DNA of 64,000 bases from the NCBI GenBank assembly GCA_029945725.1, contig JAQSDB010000011.1, positions 496,001 through 560,000 on the forward strand, written 5' to 3'. Both the position numbers and the translations under genes were made by a program. Below the pieces are notes generated by a model. The model saw only the letters and a list, made by a program, of their open reading frames with translations, did not search any database and was not told where the DNA came from. Shown here one piece after another: positions 29,569-39,733 of this stretch (position 1 is the stretch's first letter; each line of letters starts with the position of its first letter). The DNA is from a bacterium. Lineage in GTDB: Bacteria; Pseudomonadota; Gammaproteobacteria; Pseudomonadales; Moraxellaceae.

Positions 29569-30987
29569 TCAGAACGAACGAACGTCAACAAAATGACCGG
29601 CAATCGCGGCAGCCGCTGCCATGGCCGGGCTCACCAGATGCGTGCGCCCGCCATTGCCCTGACGGCCTTCAAAATTGCGGTTCGATGTCGAGGCGCAATG
29701 CTCGCCCGACTGCAATTTATCGGCATTCATGGCCAGGCACATGGAGCAACCCGGTTCGCGCCATTCAAAACCTGCCGCCAGAAACACCTTGTCGAGCCCT
29801 TCGGCCTCGGCCTGTTTTTTCACCAGACCGGAACCCGGCACCACCATCGCCTGCTTGACCGAACTTGCCACCGAACGGCCCTTGATCACGGCGGCGGCGG
29901 CACGCAAATCCTCAATGCGCGAATTGGTGCAGGAGCCGATAAACACGCGATCAAGCCGGATATCCGTTATCGCCATGCCGGGCGTGAGCCCCATGTATTG
30001 GTAGGCACGCTCCATGGAGTCGCGCTTGACGGCATCCGCTTCCTGCCCGGGAACCGGCAGCGTGGCATCAATCGGCAACACCATTTCCGGGCTCGTGCCC
30101 CAGCTCACTTGCGGCTTGATGGTGGCGCCATCGATTTCCACCACGGTGTCGAATATTGCATCGGCATCCGACTTCAGCGTGCGCCAGTAGGCGACGGCCT
30201 TATCCCAGTTTTCGCCGCTCGGCGCAAACGGTTTGCCGCGAAAATACTCGATGGTTTTTTCATCGGCCGCGACCATGCCGACACGCGCACCGCCTTCAAT
30301 GGCCATATTGCAGACCGTCATGCGGCCTTCCATGCTCATGTCTTCAAACACGGAGCCGGCAAATTCGATGGCGTGACCATTGCCACCGGCCGTGCCGATC
30401 TTGCCGATAATGGCCAGCACTACGTCTTTCGACGTCACGCCTTCACCCAGCGTGCCGGTAACCAGCACCTGCATGTTTTTCGATTTTTTCTGCACCAGAC
30501 ACTGTGTGGCAAGCACGTGCTCGACTTCGCTGGTACCAATGCCGTGCGCGAGACAGGCAAAGGCACCGTGAGTAGCGGTATGCGAATCACCGCAGACCAC
30601 GGTCATGCCGGGAAGCGTGAGACCCTGCTCCGGACCCACCACATGCACAATGCCCTGACGTTCATCGTTGATGGTAAATTCGACAATATCGAAATCACGG
30701 CAATTATCATCGAGCGTGGCAACCTGGATGCGTGAGGTTTCATCCTCAATACCTGCGACACCGCGCGCGCGCTCGGTTTTTGACGTTGGTACGTTGTGAT
30801 CCGGCGTGGCGACATTGGCATCCAGGCGCCAGGGCTGCCGGCCCGCCAGACGCAAACCGTCAAACGCCTGCGGGCTGGTGACTTCATGCAGCAACTGGCG
30901 ATCGATATAGATAAGGCAGGAACCATCGTCACGCTGCTTGACGAGATGATCATCCCAGAGCTTGTCATAGAGGGTTTTGCCGGACAT
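29569..30987 (-). CDS. leuC: 3-isopropylmalate dehydratase large subunit
   Basis: Aconitase-family subunit of 472 residues that holds the 4Fe-4S cluster; the ligands lie in [12 protein letters not shown] and GCSMCLAMN. The ATG at 30987 has AGGAG six bases upstream; a GTG one codon earlier is less likely. First gene of leuC-leuD-leuB-asd, divergent from the LysR gene. Confidence 0.96.
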   Translation of the reverse strand: MSGKTLYDKLWDDHLVKQRDDGSCLIYIDRQLLHEVTSPQAFDGLRLAGRQPWRLDANVATPDHNVPTSKTERARGVAGIEDETSRIQVATLDDNCRDFDIVEFTINDERQGIVHVVGPEQGLTLPGMTVVCGDSHTATHGAFACLAHGIGTSEVEHVLATQCLVQKKSKNMQVLVTGTLGEGVTSKDVVLAIIGKIGTAGGNGHAIEFAGSVFEDMSMEGRMTVCNMAIEGGARVGMVAADEKTIEYFRGKPFAPSGENWDKAVAYWRTLKSDADAIFDTVVEIDGATIKPQVSWGTSPEMVLPIDATLPVPGQEADAVKRDSMERAYQYMGLTPGMAITDIRLDRVFIGSCTNSRIEDLRAAAAVIKGRSVASSVKQAMVVPGSGLVKKQAEAEGLDKVFLAAGFEWREPGCSMCLAMNADKLQSGEHCASTSNRNFEGRQGNGGRTHLVSPAMAAAAAIAGHFVDVRSF

Positions 30988-31155
30988 CACGATCTCCTGC
31001 CGGCCCGACTGCTCCTGGCAGCGACCGGCGTTTGCAGGGCTTTTTACAATGAGGGCATGCTAGGGCCCGCCACTGGATAAAACAAATTCATATTTTTCAT
31101 GCATTCGATAACCTGAGAGAATACAAAAACCGCCCCCTGCCCCACCGGAGCTCCC
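30988..31155. promoter_or_regulatory. Divergent control region leuC / LysR gene
   Basis: 168 bases between divergent starts with an AT-rich core (about 31078-31130). The arrangement is typical of a LysR regulator acting on the divergent operon. I cannot point to a single defended T-N11-A site. Confidence 0.5.
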
Positions 31156-32037
31156 ATGGATACCGCCACCCTCACTGCCTTCATGGAAGTCGCCCGTGCC
31201 GAATCCTTTTCGCAGGCAGCGACCAACCTGCACCTGACGCAGCCCGCCATTTCCAAGCGCATCAGCAGCCTGGAACAATCACTGGGGGTCGAGCTGTTTG
31301 ACCGGGTCGGCCGCCGCATTGCCCTCACCGAGGCCGGCCGCGCCCTGCTGCCACGGGCGCAACAGTTGCTGCTGGAGCTGGAAGACATGCGGCGTGCCGT
31401 CGGCAACCTCTCCGGCCCCGTCAACGGCACGCTCAAGGTGGGCACCAGCCACCACATCGGCCTGCACCGGCTGCCGCCGGTACTGCGGGCGTTTTCCACG
31501 CAGTACCGGGATGTGCGTCTGGACCTGCGCTTTATTGATTCCGAAGAAGCCTACGATGCCGTGCTTTCCGGTGATCTGGAGCTCGGCATCGTTACCCTGC
31601 CGCCGATTCCCGATGCGCGCCTGATTGCCCGCGAGATCTGGGATGATCCGCTGGCCTTTGTCGCCGGCATTGATCATCCGCTGGCAAAACAGAAAAAAGT
31701 CACGCTCGCCGATCTCACGCAGCATGCTGCCATTCTGCCATCGTCCTCCACGTTCACCCGCCAGATTGCCGCCAGGCTGTTTCACGACTCGGGACTGGAA
31801 ATGAAGCTGAGCATGACAACCAATTATCTGGAAACCATCAAGATGATGGCATCGATCGGCCTCGGCTGGAGCGTGTTGCCGGCCAGCATGGCGGATCACG
31901 AGCTGAAGATACTCAAGATCAACGGAATTGACCTGCATCGCAGTCTCGGCGTGGTTTATCATCCGCGGCGAACGCTCTCGCGTGCCGCGCAAGCCATGCT
32001 GGATCTGCTGCTGCCCCCACAGGAACGCCTCTCATGA
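31156..32037 (+). CDS. LysR-type transcriptional regulator
   Basis: 293 residues. N-terminal winged helix (about 1-62, FSQAATNLHLTQPAISKRISSLEQ), then a substrate-binding-type effector domain (about 90-290, GTLKVGTSHHIGLHRLP). GGAG lies six bases before the ATG. It is divergent from leuC, the same place as the LysR gene next to leuC in Pseudomonas, so control of leucine synthesis is likely but not shown. The stop overlaps the following lipoprotein gene by four bases. Confidence 0.9.
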   Translation: MDTATLTAFMEVARAESFSQAATNLHLTQPAISKRISSLEQSLGVELFDRVGRRIALTEAGRALLPRAQQLLLELEDMRRAVGNLSGPVNGTLKVGTSHHIGLHRLPPVLRAFSTQYRDVRLDLRFIDSEEAYDAVLSGDLELGIVTLPPIPDARLIAREIWDDPLAFVAGIDHPLAKQKKVTLADLTQHAAILPSSSTFTRQIAARLFHDSGLEMKLSMTTNYLETIKMMASIGLGWSVLPASMADHELKILKINGIDLHRSLGVVYHPRRTLSRAAQAMLDLLLPPQERLS

Positions 32038-32834
32038 ATGCCTTCAGACTTGTCACTCTTGCCGGCGCCATGGCACTCCTGCAGGCCTGCGCCTCGCTGC
32101 CTTCCCCGCGTGCCGACGTCGATGCCGTACTCAAGGCAAGCGGACTGGATGCGCAACTGGATCTGCTGAAAAAACCGCTGAAGACAGAAAAAATGGATGG
32201 GCCGCTGGCCATGATCCCTGATGAATGGATCGCGATGGTCAACACCACCATCGCCGACACACTCAAACCGGAACTGATTCGCGCCGAGCTGAAGCAAAAC
32301 CTGGAGAAAAACCTCTCCAACGGCGAACTGAATGACGTGCAAAAATTTTATGAATCCGAAACCGGGCATCACGTGGTCGCCATCGAAAGCGGCCACGTGG
32401 ACAAGACCGCCCCCTCTTATGGTGGCAGCAATGACCGGACCACACTGGACGCGCTGGCAAAGGCAACCGGTGCCGGCAAGGCGGTCAGCATACTGGCCGA
32501 GCACGGGCTGAACGATGCCGTGGACATTGCGTTCAGGAACGGCTGTTTCGGCCTTGATAAAGTACCGTTTGCCAGCATGCTGGTCGGCGTGGTCAAGAAA
32601 GCAGAACTCGCCTCGCTCAGGCAAAGTGTCAATACCGGAGTGCGCAGCCAGTACGCGCGTCTTTTGCCGGCAGAGCAGTCAGCCTATCTCGATTTCGCCC
32701 GGTCCGGCGCCGGACAAAAATTCTTTGCCGCCCGCACTGGCGTCATCAGCAACGCCGCCCAGCAAGCCGGCGATGCCCTGAATGCTCCCCTTGGCCAGCG
32801 TATCCGCGAGATATGCACCCAGGCCGGCAAATAA
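32034..32834 (+). CDS. Lipoprotein with DUF2059-like region
   Basis: 266 residues. Signal peptide with lipobox LQAC (Cys19) marks an outer- or inner-membrane lipoprotein. The middle contains ELNDVQKFYESETGHHV, which resembles the DUF2059 core (a short amphipathic FY...G motif), so I place it loosely in that family of periplasmic proteins of unknown function. Overlaps the LysR gene by four bases, which suggests co-expression. Confidence 0.6.
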   Translation: MNAFRLVTLAGAMALLQACASLPSPRADVDAVLKASGLDAQLDLLKKPLKTEKMDGPLAMIPDEWIAMVNTTIADTLKPELIRAELKQNLEKNLSNGELNDVQKFYESETGHHVVAIESGHVDKTAPSYGGSNDRTTLDALAKATGAGKAVSILAEHGLNDAVDIAFRNGCFGLDKVPFASMLVGVVKKAELASLRQSVNTGVRSQYARLLPAEQSAYLDFARSGAGQKFFAARTGVISNAAQQAGDALNAPLGQRIREICTQAGK

Positions 32835-32921
32835 ATACGCGCACCATCCATCACTGTGGCCGCATCAAGAACCACGCGCAGCCCTTAATCCGCTACAGGC
32901 ATCACCAAGCCCGGGACCGCA

Positions 32922-33605
32922 ATGAACCGTTATAAATTACTCGATACCGCCCTGATTCCGGATGACGGCGGCGAACTCCGCCTGTTTGAAGTCGGTGATG
33001 AATTCGTCATCAAGCTGACCGGCACCGGTGGCGAACTGATGAGCACCCGTACACACGGCTCCGAAGATGCCCTCGCCGAAATTGCCTGCAAGAAAATAGT
33101 GAACCGTCCGCAGCCGCGCGTGCTCATCGGTGGTCTTGGCATGGGTTTCACCCTCGCCTCCGCACTGCGTCACCTGGGCGGCAATGCCGGGGTCGTGGTG
33201 GCCGAGCTGGTGGGCGGCGTTATCGAATGGAATCACGGGCCGCTGGGTGCGAAAGCCGGCAACCCGATCGCGGACCCGCGCGCCAGCGTGCGTGAAACCG
33301 ATGTCGCCCTCATCCTGAAAGAAGAAAAAAATGCCTATGACGCCATTCTGCTGGATGTGGACAACGGCCCCGAAGGCCTGACGCATACCGCCAACGACTG
33401 GCTTTATTCCATGGATGGTTTGAAAACCTGCATGCAGGCCTTGCGCGCCGAAGGCGTGCTGGCGGTATGGTCTGCCGGGCCTGATCGTGACTTCACCGAA
33501 CGCCTGAAAAAATCAGGCTTCAAGGTCGAGGAACTGAAAGTCTATGCACATGGCAAGAAAGGTACCCGCCATACACTCTGGATGGCCGACAAACCTAAAG
33601 CCTGA
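32922..33605 (+). CDS. Spermidine-synthase-like methyltransferase-fold protein
   Basis: 227 residues with the Rossmann-like spermidine synthase fold: RVLIGGLGMGFTL (SAM-type glycine loop), VVVAELVGGVIEW and AILLDVDNGPEG. The catalytic segment of true spermidine synthases (around DSSDP) is replaced by DVDNGPE, so polyamine synthesis is doubtful; a methyltransferase or nucleotide-binding role is possible. Weak ribosome site. Followed by a REP hairpin. Confidence 0.7.
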   Translation: MNRYKLLDTALIPDDGGELRLFEVGDEFVIKLTGTGGELMSTRTHGSEDALAEIACKKIVNRPQPRVLIGGLGMGFTLASALRHLGGNAGVVVAELVGGVIEWNHGPLGAKAGNPIADPRASVRETDVALILKEEKNAYDAILLDVDNGPEGLTHTANDWLYSMDGLKTCMQALRAEGVLAVWSAGPDRDFTERLKKSGFKVEELKVYAHGKKGTRHTLWMADKPKA

Positions 33606-33625
33606 GCAGGGAATTTATTTTTCAC

Positions 33626-33693
33626 GTAGGAGCGGCTTCAGCCGCGAACAAGCTCTTGCAATCAGCCATGTTCGCGGCTGAAGCCGCTCCTAC
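33626..33693. repeat. REP element, 25-base perfect inverted repeat
   Basis: GTAGGAGCGGCTTCAGCCGC-type arm (33626-33650) with its exact complement at 33669-33693 and an 18-base centre. This is the sequence type of the Pseudomonas REP elements mobilised by RAYT transposases. It sits between two convergent genes and may also end both messages. Confidence 0.85.
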
Positions 33694-33780
33694 AAAAACA
33701 TAGAAAACGCGAAAGAAATCCCTTCGACTCTGGCTCGCACTTTACGTGGATATTTTTATATCCAGCATCAACACCATCCT

Positions 33781-36700
33781 TTACTCATCACTTGCAACAG
33801 ATTCCTGCAACTCAATCCTCACAAGCTGCCGTCTTTTCAGCGCGTAATACAGCAGCGGGATCAGCACCAGGGTCAGCACGGTAGACACCAGAATACCGAA
33901 GATCAGCGAAATCGCGAGGCCGTTGAAAATCGGATCATCCAGAATGAAGAAGGCACCCATCATGGCGGCCATCCCCGTCAGCACAATCGGCTTCGCACGT
34001 GCCGTGGCCGCCTCGATCACCGCCGACTCCAGCACCATGCCTTCGGCTATTTTCAGGTTGATGAAATCCACCAGCAAAATGGAATTGCGCACGATGATGC
34101 CGGCGAGCGCAATCATGCCGATCATCGATGTTGCGGTGAAATGCGCGCCCAGCAGGGCATGTCCCGGCATCACGCCGATGATGGTGAGCGGAATCGGTGC
34201 CATGATCACCAGCGGCACGCTGTAGGAACCAAACTGTGCCACCACCAGCAGATAGATCAGCACGAGGCCGACGGCATAGGCCAGCCCCATGTCACGAAAG
34301 GTTTCGTAGGTGACCTGCCACTCGCCGTCCCACTTGATGGCGTATTCGCGATAGGGATCATCCGGCTGCTGCGTGAAATATTCACCGAGCACACCGCCGT
34401 GCGGCAGCTTCAGCTCATGCAGCGCACTGCGCATGGCAAAGAGGCCGTAGAGCGGGCTGTCCAGCTTGCCCGCCATGTCGCCGAACACATACACCAGCGG
34501 CATCAGGTCCTTGTGGTAATGCACCTGCTCGCGCTGTTCGCGCCGCAATTGCACCAGCTCCGACAGCGCCAGCGTGCGGCCGTCAGCGGCCATTACCGTC
34601 AGCTTCAGCGCCGCTTCAAGACTGGCGCGCGATTGCGGACTCAGCGCCAGACGCACGGGCACGGAAGATTTCGCGTCCTCCTGCATCAGCGAGGTAACAT
34701 CCACGCCGCTCAACGCCACGCGCAAGGTCGCGGCAATCTGCGCCGGCGTCACGCCGGCCTGCAGCGCCTTGTTGCGATCAATGACCAGCCTGTCCTGCTC
34801 GGCCATGTCAACGGTGGAATCGTCCACCGCCACGATGTCCGCCGTTTTCGCAAACACGGCGCGCACGGATTTTGCCACCGCCTGCCGGCCGGCATCATCC
34901 GGCCCGTAAACTTCGGCCACCAGCGGCGCCATCACCGGCGGCCCCGGCGGCACTTCCACCACTTTCACTTTCGCCCCGTGGGCGGCAGCAATCTTTTCCA
35001 GCATCGGGCGCACGCTGCCGGCAATTTCATGGCTCTTGCGGTCGCGGTGATGCTTGTCGAGCAGATTGACCTGCAGATCGCCCTGCTCACTGTCGGCGCG
35101 CAGATAATACTGGCGGATCAAACCGTTGAAATTGATCGGCGCCGCCGTACCGGCATAGGCCTGGTAATCCGTGACTTCCGGCACAGCGGAGAGGGCGATG
35201 CCCATTTCATGCAGCACGGCAGCGGTATTTTCCAGCGGCGTGCCGGCCGGCATGTCCACCACTACCTGGAATTCCGATTTGTTGTCGAAAGGCAGCATCT
35301 TCAGCACCACCAGCTTGACCACCGCCAGCGCCACCGACAACACGATCAGCCCCAGCACAGCGGCATAAAGCCGGTGCCGCAGGCGGCGTCCGCCCTTGCC
35401 GTCAAAAAACGGCTGCATGACACGGGTGAACAGGCCGCGCAGCCGCCCTGTCATGCGGTCTTCGGAAGCATGTTCGTGCGCCGTACCAGCGTGCACAGGA
35501 GCGGCATGCCCAGCCAGCAGACGCAAGGAAAGCCACGGCGTGATGATGAAGGCAATCGCCAGCGAGATGACCATGCCCATCGAGGCATTGATGGGAATCG
35601 GGCTCATGTAGGGGCCCATCAGGCCGGACACGAAGGCCATGGGCAGCAGCGCCGCGATCACGGTGAAGGTAGCCAGAATGGTGGGTCCACCGACTTCATC
35701 CACCGCCAGCGGAATGACCTCGGCCAGCGGTTTTTTGTCGATCAGCATGCGCCGGTGGATATTCTCGACCACCACGATCGCATCGTCGACAAGAATGCCG
35801 ATGGAAAAAATAAGCGCAAACAGCGACACGCGATTCAGCGTAAAACCCCACGCCCAGGAAGCAAACAGGGTGGCGGCCAGCGTCAGCATTACTGCCGTAC
35901 CGACGATGATGGCCTCGCGCCGGCCAAGCGCAAAAAACACCAGCGCCACCACGGACAGCGTGGCAAAAATCAGCTTCTCGATCAGCTTGAGCGCCTTGTC
36001 GTTGGCAGTAGCACCGTAGTTGCGCGTGACCGTGGCCTGCACGTCATCAGGGATGATGGTGCCGCGCAAATCACTGACACGACGCACCACACGATCGGCA
36101 ATATCGACGGCATTCTCGCCGGGCTTTTTCGTGATCGTGAGTGTCACGGCCGGATATTCACTGCCGGCAGCGGCAGCAGATGCACCGGCAGCGCCCAGAC
36201 CATGCCAGACGTAATGTACGGGCTGGTCAGCACCTTCATGCACACGCGCCACTTCCGCCAGATACACCGGGCGTCCGCCGTGCACACCCACGACCAGATG
36301 CTCGACATCGGCACGTGAGCGCAGGAATTCACCGGTAACGACGGCAATTTCACGATTGCCCTGCACGGTACGGCCGCTGTCCTGCCGCACATTGACCTGC
36401 TGCAGCAGGGACTGGATGGCCAGCGCGGTGAGGCCGCTTGCCTGCAGACGATCCGGATCGAGATCCACGCGCAGGACACGGCCGGGGCCACCGATGGTGG
36501 TGACTTCGCGGGTTCCCGGCACGCGCTTCAGTTCGATTTCCGCGGCGCGCGCAATGCGTTCCAGATCCAGAGCACCACGCTGCGCATCACGCGTCCACAG
36601 GGTGAGACTCACCACCGGCACATCGTCGATGCCTTTCGGTTTTACCAGCGGCGTACCGACGCCCATTTCCGGCGCAAACAGGTCGCGCTGGCTTTGCACG

Positions 36701-37041
36701 ACATCGTGCAAACGCACCAGTGCGGTTTCGCGCGGCACGCCCACCTTGAACTGCACGGTGAGCACCGCCATGCCGGGACGCGACACGGAATACACATGCT
36801 CGATGCCGGCAATCTGCGCCAGTTGCTGTTCCATCGGCGTGGCCACGCGTGATTCCACATCGGCGCTGGAGGCGCCGGGAAACGGCACAAACACATTCGC
36901 CATGGTGACATTGATTTGCGGCTCTTCTTCGCGCGGCGTTACCGCCACCGCAAACAGGCCCAGCAGCAACGCCACCAGTCCCAGCAGGGGCGTCAGCTGC
37001 GAGCGCAGGAAAAAAGCGGCAATACGTCCGGAAATTCCCAT
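33781..37041 (-). CDS. RND efflux pump inner-membrane permease
   Basis: 1086 residues, AcrB/HAE1-type proton-driven exporter with 12 predicted helices and two large periplasmic loops. The proton-relay pair Asp419/Asp420 is in FSIGILVDDAIVVVEN. The N-terminal PPFPGASSADVE-type segment (VFVPFPGASSADVE) is typical. The adaptor gene ends 10 bases before its ATG, and AAGGGG is a good ribosome site. It is the last gene of the minus-strand run that begins with the sulfide-type repressor at 40842. No outer-membrane factor is present, so TolC or a similar channel elsewhere is needed. The substrate is unknown. Confidence 0.9.
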   Translation of the reverse strand: MGISGRIAAFFLRSQLTPLLGLVALLLGLFAVAVTPREEEPQINVTMANVFVPFPGASSADVESRVATPMEQQLAQIAGIEHVYSVSRPGMAVLTVQFKVGVPRETALVRLHDVVQSQRDLFAPEMGVGTPLVKPKGIDDVPVVSLTLWTRDAQRGALDLERIARAAEIELKRVPGTREVTTIGGPGRVLRVDLDPDRLQASGLTALAIQSLLQQVNVRQDSGRTVQGNREIAVVTGEFLRSRADVEHLVVGVHGGRPVYLAEVARVHEGADQPVHYVWHGLGAAGASAAAAGSEYPAVTLTITKKPGENAVDIADRVVRRVSDLRGTIIPDDVQATVTRNYGATANDKALKLIEKLIFATLSVVALVFFALGRREAIIVGTAVMLTLAATLFASWAWGFTLNRVSLFALIFSIGILVDDAIVVVENIHRRMLIDKKPLAEVIPLAVDEVGGPTILATFTVIAALLPMAFVSGLMGPYMSPIPINASMGMVISLAIAFIITPWLSLRLLAGHAAPVHAGTAHEHASEDRMTGRLRGLFTRVMQPFFDGKGGRRLRHRLYAAVLGLIVLSVALAVVKLVVLKMLPFDNKSEFQVVVDMPAGTPLENTAAVLHEMGIALSAVPEVTDYQAYAGTAAPINFNGLIRQYYLRADSEQGDLQVNLLDKHHRDRKSHEIAGSVRPMLEKIAAAHGAKVKVVEVPPGPPVMAPLVAEVYGPDDAGRQAVAKSVRAVFAKTADIVAVDDSTVDMAEQDRLVIDRNKALQAGVTPAQIAATLRVALSGVDVTSLMQEDAKSSVPVRLALSPQSRASLEAALKLTVMAADGRTLALSELVQLRREQREQVHYHKDLMPLVYVFGDMAGKLDSPLYGLFAMRSALHELKLPHGGVLGEYFTQQPDDPYREYAIKWDGEWQVTYETFRDMGLAYAVGLVLIYLLVVAQFGSYSVPLVIMAPIPLTIIGVMPGHALLGAHFTATSMIGMIALAGIIVRNSILLVDFINLKIAEGMVLESAVIEAATARAKPIVLTGMAAMMGAFFILDDPIFNGLAISLIFGILVSTVLTLVLIPLLYYALKRRQLVRIELQESVASDE

Positions 37042-37051
37042 GTTCCGCCCC

Positions 37052-38158
37052 TTAATGCGCTGTCATGCCGGCGCGAACCGGATCCAGTGCCACCGGCTCG
37101 CCTTCGCGCAGCCCGGACAGCACTTCATAGGAGCCGTCGCCCTGACGCTCGCCGACACGAACCTGTCGCAGCTGCGGCCGGCCCTTGCCTGTCACCACAT
37201 AAACTGCCGTCAGCTCGCTGCGCTGGAATACCGCACTCGCCGGCACCACCAGGCGACGTGCCGTGCCGGTGACAAAATGCAGACGCACAAACTGTCCCGG
37301 CATGAGACCGCCGGATTTTTCCGGCAGATAGGCGCGCACTTCCGTGGTTTGTGTGCGCGCGTCGGCCGACGGCAACACCACCAGACGTGCCGCCGGAATC
37401 CAGCGCGCCGAACCGGGCGCATCCGCCGCTGCGCTGGTTTCAATAAAAGCCTTGTTGCCGCGGCGCACGGCTTCGATCCATGCCTGCGGCACCTGTGCCG
37501 TGGCACGCAACCAGGCCGGATCAAATCCGGTCGCCAGCGGTGTGCCGGGGCTGGCCATTTCACCCAGCTCCACCAGCAACTCCGACATCACGCCGCCATA
37601 CGGCGCCCGCACATCGGCAAAACCGCGCGAGGCTGCCACCTGGCCACTGTTCGCGCGCAAGGTATTGAGACGTGCCTGCGCCGATTTGTAATTGGCTTCC
37701 ACCTGGTCCATCTGCGAACGGCTGACGTAATTCTTGGCAAACAAGTCGCGGAAGCGGTTGTATTCGTTCGTGGCATTCTCAAGCCCGACGCGCGCCTCTT
37801 CGACCTGCGCTTTCACGCCCGCGACCTGCTGTTCGGCAACACTGGGATCAATGCGCATGATCACCTGACCCTGCTTTACGGTATCGCCGGGACGGAAATA
37901 AATGGCGGTAACGCGCCCGGCCGTCTGTGCCGCCACCGTGGACTGGTGCTCGGCCTGCACAATCGCTTCCGATTCCCATGTAGCCTCCACCTGACGCCAG
38001 CTTACGGCAGCCGTCAGCAGCGACGCTGCGGACGGTACGGCGGCAGGCGCCGCCAGCAACAGGGACGGTGTCAGCAAAAAAAGGACCGGCAGCATATGTT
38101 TCATGGGTGACATTTTTCCTGAAAGAATTAGGGGGGCCAACAGCAGGCGTTTCATCAT
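37052..38158 (-). CDS. RND efflux periplasmic adaptor (membrane fusion protein)
   Basis: 368 residues. Hydrophobic export signal, then lipoyl halves on either side of a coiled-coil hairpin (about 110-190, VEEARVGLENATNEYNRF), then a beta-barrel region. It bridges the pump to an outer-membrane channel. Start: ATG at 38158 has AAGGAG eight bases upstream; an ATG at 38113 (MSPMKHML) has AGGAAA and gives a cleaner signal peptide. Gap of 30 bases behind the persulfide dioxygenase and 10 before the pump. Confidence 0.87.
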   Translation of the reverse strand: MMKRLLLAPLILSGKMSPMKHMLPVLFLLTPSLLLAAPAAVPSAASLLTAAVSWRQVEATWESEAIVQAEHQSTVAAQTAGRVTAIYFRPGDTVKQGQVIMRIDPSVAEQQVAGVKAQVEEARVGLENATNEYNRFRDLFAKNYVSRSQMDQVEANYKSAQARLNTLRANSGQVAASRGFADVRAPYGGVMSELLVELGEMASPGTPLATGFDPAWLRATAQVPQAWIEAVRRGNKAFIETSAAADAPGSARWIPAARLVVLPSADARTQTTEVRAYLPEKSGGLMPGQFVRLHFVTGTARRLVVPASAVFQRSELTAVYVVTGKGRPQLRQVRVGERQGDGSYEVLSGLREGEPVALDPVRAGMTAH

Positions 38159-38188
38159 GACGACATCTCCTTGTTCCAGCCAAAAGGC

Positions 38189-38893
38189 TCAGTCCCTGAC
38201 GCTCATCCCGCAAGCGCGATTGGCCGGCACGGCAATATCCATCAAGGCGGGATTGGGCAGTTTGAGCGCCGCCATGAGCTGCACATATTCCGCCTCCGAT
38301 GCCACCTGCAGGCGCGGATTGTGCGCACGCTCTTCGGCAATCGTGCTCACTGTCCAGCCCTTGTAGTCATGCGCCGGATAGACCGCCGTATCGCCGGGCA
38401 GACGCAACAGGCGCTGGAAAAGACTGTGGTACTGCGCCGCCGCATTGCCATTCTGGAAATCGGTACGGCCGGTGCCACGGATCAGCAGCGTATCGCCGGT
38501 GAAAACAAGGCGGACGCCGTCGGCTTCCAGATAAAAACTGTAGGAATCATCGGTGTGGCCGGGTGTGTAGATCACCTGCAGGGTATAGCGACCGAAAGGC
38601 AGAAGGGAGCCATCGTGAAAGCGCGCACTGACGCAGTCTGCCTGCGCCTCCTTCCCCATCCAGGTGACGCAGCCGGTCGCCTCGCGCAAGGCGCCCAGTG
38701 CCGTGATGTGGTCGGCGTGGACATGCGTATCAACGGCCGCTCCGAGGGTCAGGCCCAGCTCGCCGAGCAGGCGCAGATAAGCCGGCAGCTGATCACGCAC
38801 CGGATCAATCAGCAGGGCATCATGGCTGGCCTCATCGGCCAGCAGATAGGTGTAGGTGCCCGATGTCTGGTCAAACAATTGCCGTAACAGCAT
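38189..38893 (-). CDS. Persulfide dioxygenase (ETHE1-like)
   Basis: 234-residue metallo-beta-lactamase-fold iron enzyme that oxidises glutathione persulfide to sulfite and glutathione. Motif residues are His57, His59, Asp61 and His62 (THVHADH), His113 (TPGHTDD), Asp134 (FTGDTLL) and His174 (YPAHDYKG); the LLIRGTGRTDFQ stretch is diagnostic of ETHE1-type dioxygenases. Start at 38893 has GGAGGG; the longest frame extends antisense-like sequence to 39307 and is rejected. Works with the SQR at 41036 and the exporter just upstream. Confidence 0.93.
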   Translation of the reverse strand: MLLRQLFDQTSGTYTYLLADEASHDALLIDPVRDQLPAYLRLLGELGLTLGAAVDTHVHADHITALGALREATGCVTWMGKEAQADCVSARFHDGSLLPFGRYTLQVIYTPGHTDDSYSFYLEADGVRLVFTGDTLLIRGTGRTDFQNGNAAAQYHSLFQRLLRLPGDTAVYPAHDYKGWTVSTIAEERAHNPRLQVASEAEYVQLMAALKLPNPALMDIAVPANRACGMSVRD

Positions 38894-38904
38894 GACGCCC
38901 TCCT

Positions 38905-39720
38905 TTAGCGGAACAGGTGCAGCAACATGCTGGCGCCCATCGCCAGCATCAGTATCGAAAATCCTTTTTGCAGCGCTGGGCCGGCCACTTTCCGGCCCAG
39001 TGCCGTGCCCAGCAACATGCCGGCCAGACTGCCCCCCGTCAGCGCCAGCAGCAAGGACCAGGGCAGCACGGCATGCCAGAGAAAGTTCGCAAAGCCACTG
39101 CCGGCCACCACCGTGATGATGACCAGTGAAGTCGCCACTGCCTGCGCCATGGGCAGACCGTTCAGCAGCACGAGTGCCGGCACCACCACAAAACCGCCGC
39201 CGACACCAAACAGGCCGGACAGCAACCCGGTCAGCGCACCCGCTACCACCATGCGCAGCACACAGGGCCAGCGCCACTCGAAACGTCCGCTCGGACTCTG
39301 GCTGCAACTGACGTCGCGGGCCGGCCCGTTCTCCGGAATCGAAGCACGGATTTCCCGCGTGGCATCGGGGTCACGCCCGGCCTGCCGCCAGAGGCGTGTA
39401 GCCACCACCGCTACCAGCAGCACAAAGGCCGGCACCAGCACCGCTTCCGGCAAGCGTGATGCCAGCCACTGTCCAGGCGGCACCATGATGATGCCCCCCA
39501 GCGACAGCCAGAGCGCCGGCGACCAGGCAATGAGGCCGCTGCGACTGCGCAGCAGCACACCAAGCAAGGCGGCAGCGCCAACCGCCCCCAGCGACAGCCC
39601 GGCACTCACCGGCAAGCTGAGCCCGAGCAGCCCCATGAGCAGGGGCACCGCAATCACGGAACCACCGGCACCGGTCAGGCCCAGCACCAGCCCGATCAGC
39701 AGGCCCGTCGCAAAAATCAT
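38905..39720 (-). CDS. TauE/SafE family sulfite/sulfur-anion exporter
   Basis: 271 residues with about eight membrane helices and the two internal repeats of the TauE/SafE family (GLTGAGGSVIAVPLLMGL and GLLSGLFGVGGGFVVVPAL). In sulfide loci such proteins are thought to export sulfite or other sulfur anions formed by the dioxygenase. It lies 11 bases before the dioxygenase start and 13 behind the DUF2892 gene. Confidence 0.9.
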   Translation of the reverse strand: MIFATGLLIGLVLGLTGAGGSVIAVPLLMGLLGLSLPVSAGLSLGAVGAAALLGVLLRSRSGLIAWSPALWLSLGGIIMVPPGQWLASRLPEAVLVPAFVLLVAVVATRLWRQAGRDPDATREIRASIPENGPARDVSCSQSPSGRFEWRWPCVLRMVVAGALTGLLSGLFGVGGGFVVVPALVLLNGLPMAQAVATSLVIITVVAGSGFANFLWHAVLPWSLLLALTGGSLAGMLLGTALGRKVAGPALQKGFSILMLAMGASMLLHLFR

Positions 39721-39733
39721 TCAGGTCTGCCGC

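Noticed and set aside
34141-36318. 725-residue plus-strand frame inside the RND pump
   Set aside because: Antisense of an intact pump gene, His/Arg/Gln-rich, no ribosome site.
38894-39307. N-terminal extension of the persulfide dioxygenase
   Set aside because: Overlaps the exporter gene and reads as unrelated sequence; GGAGGG marks the start at 38893.
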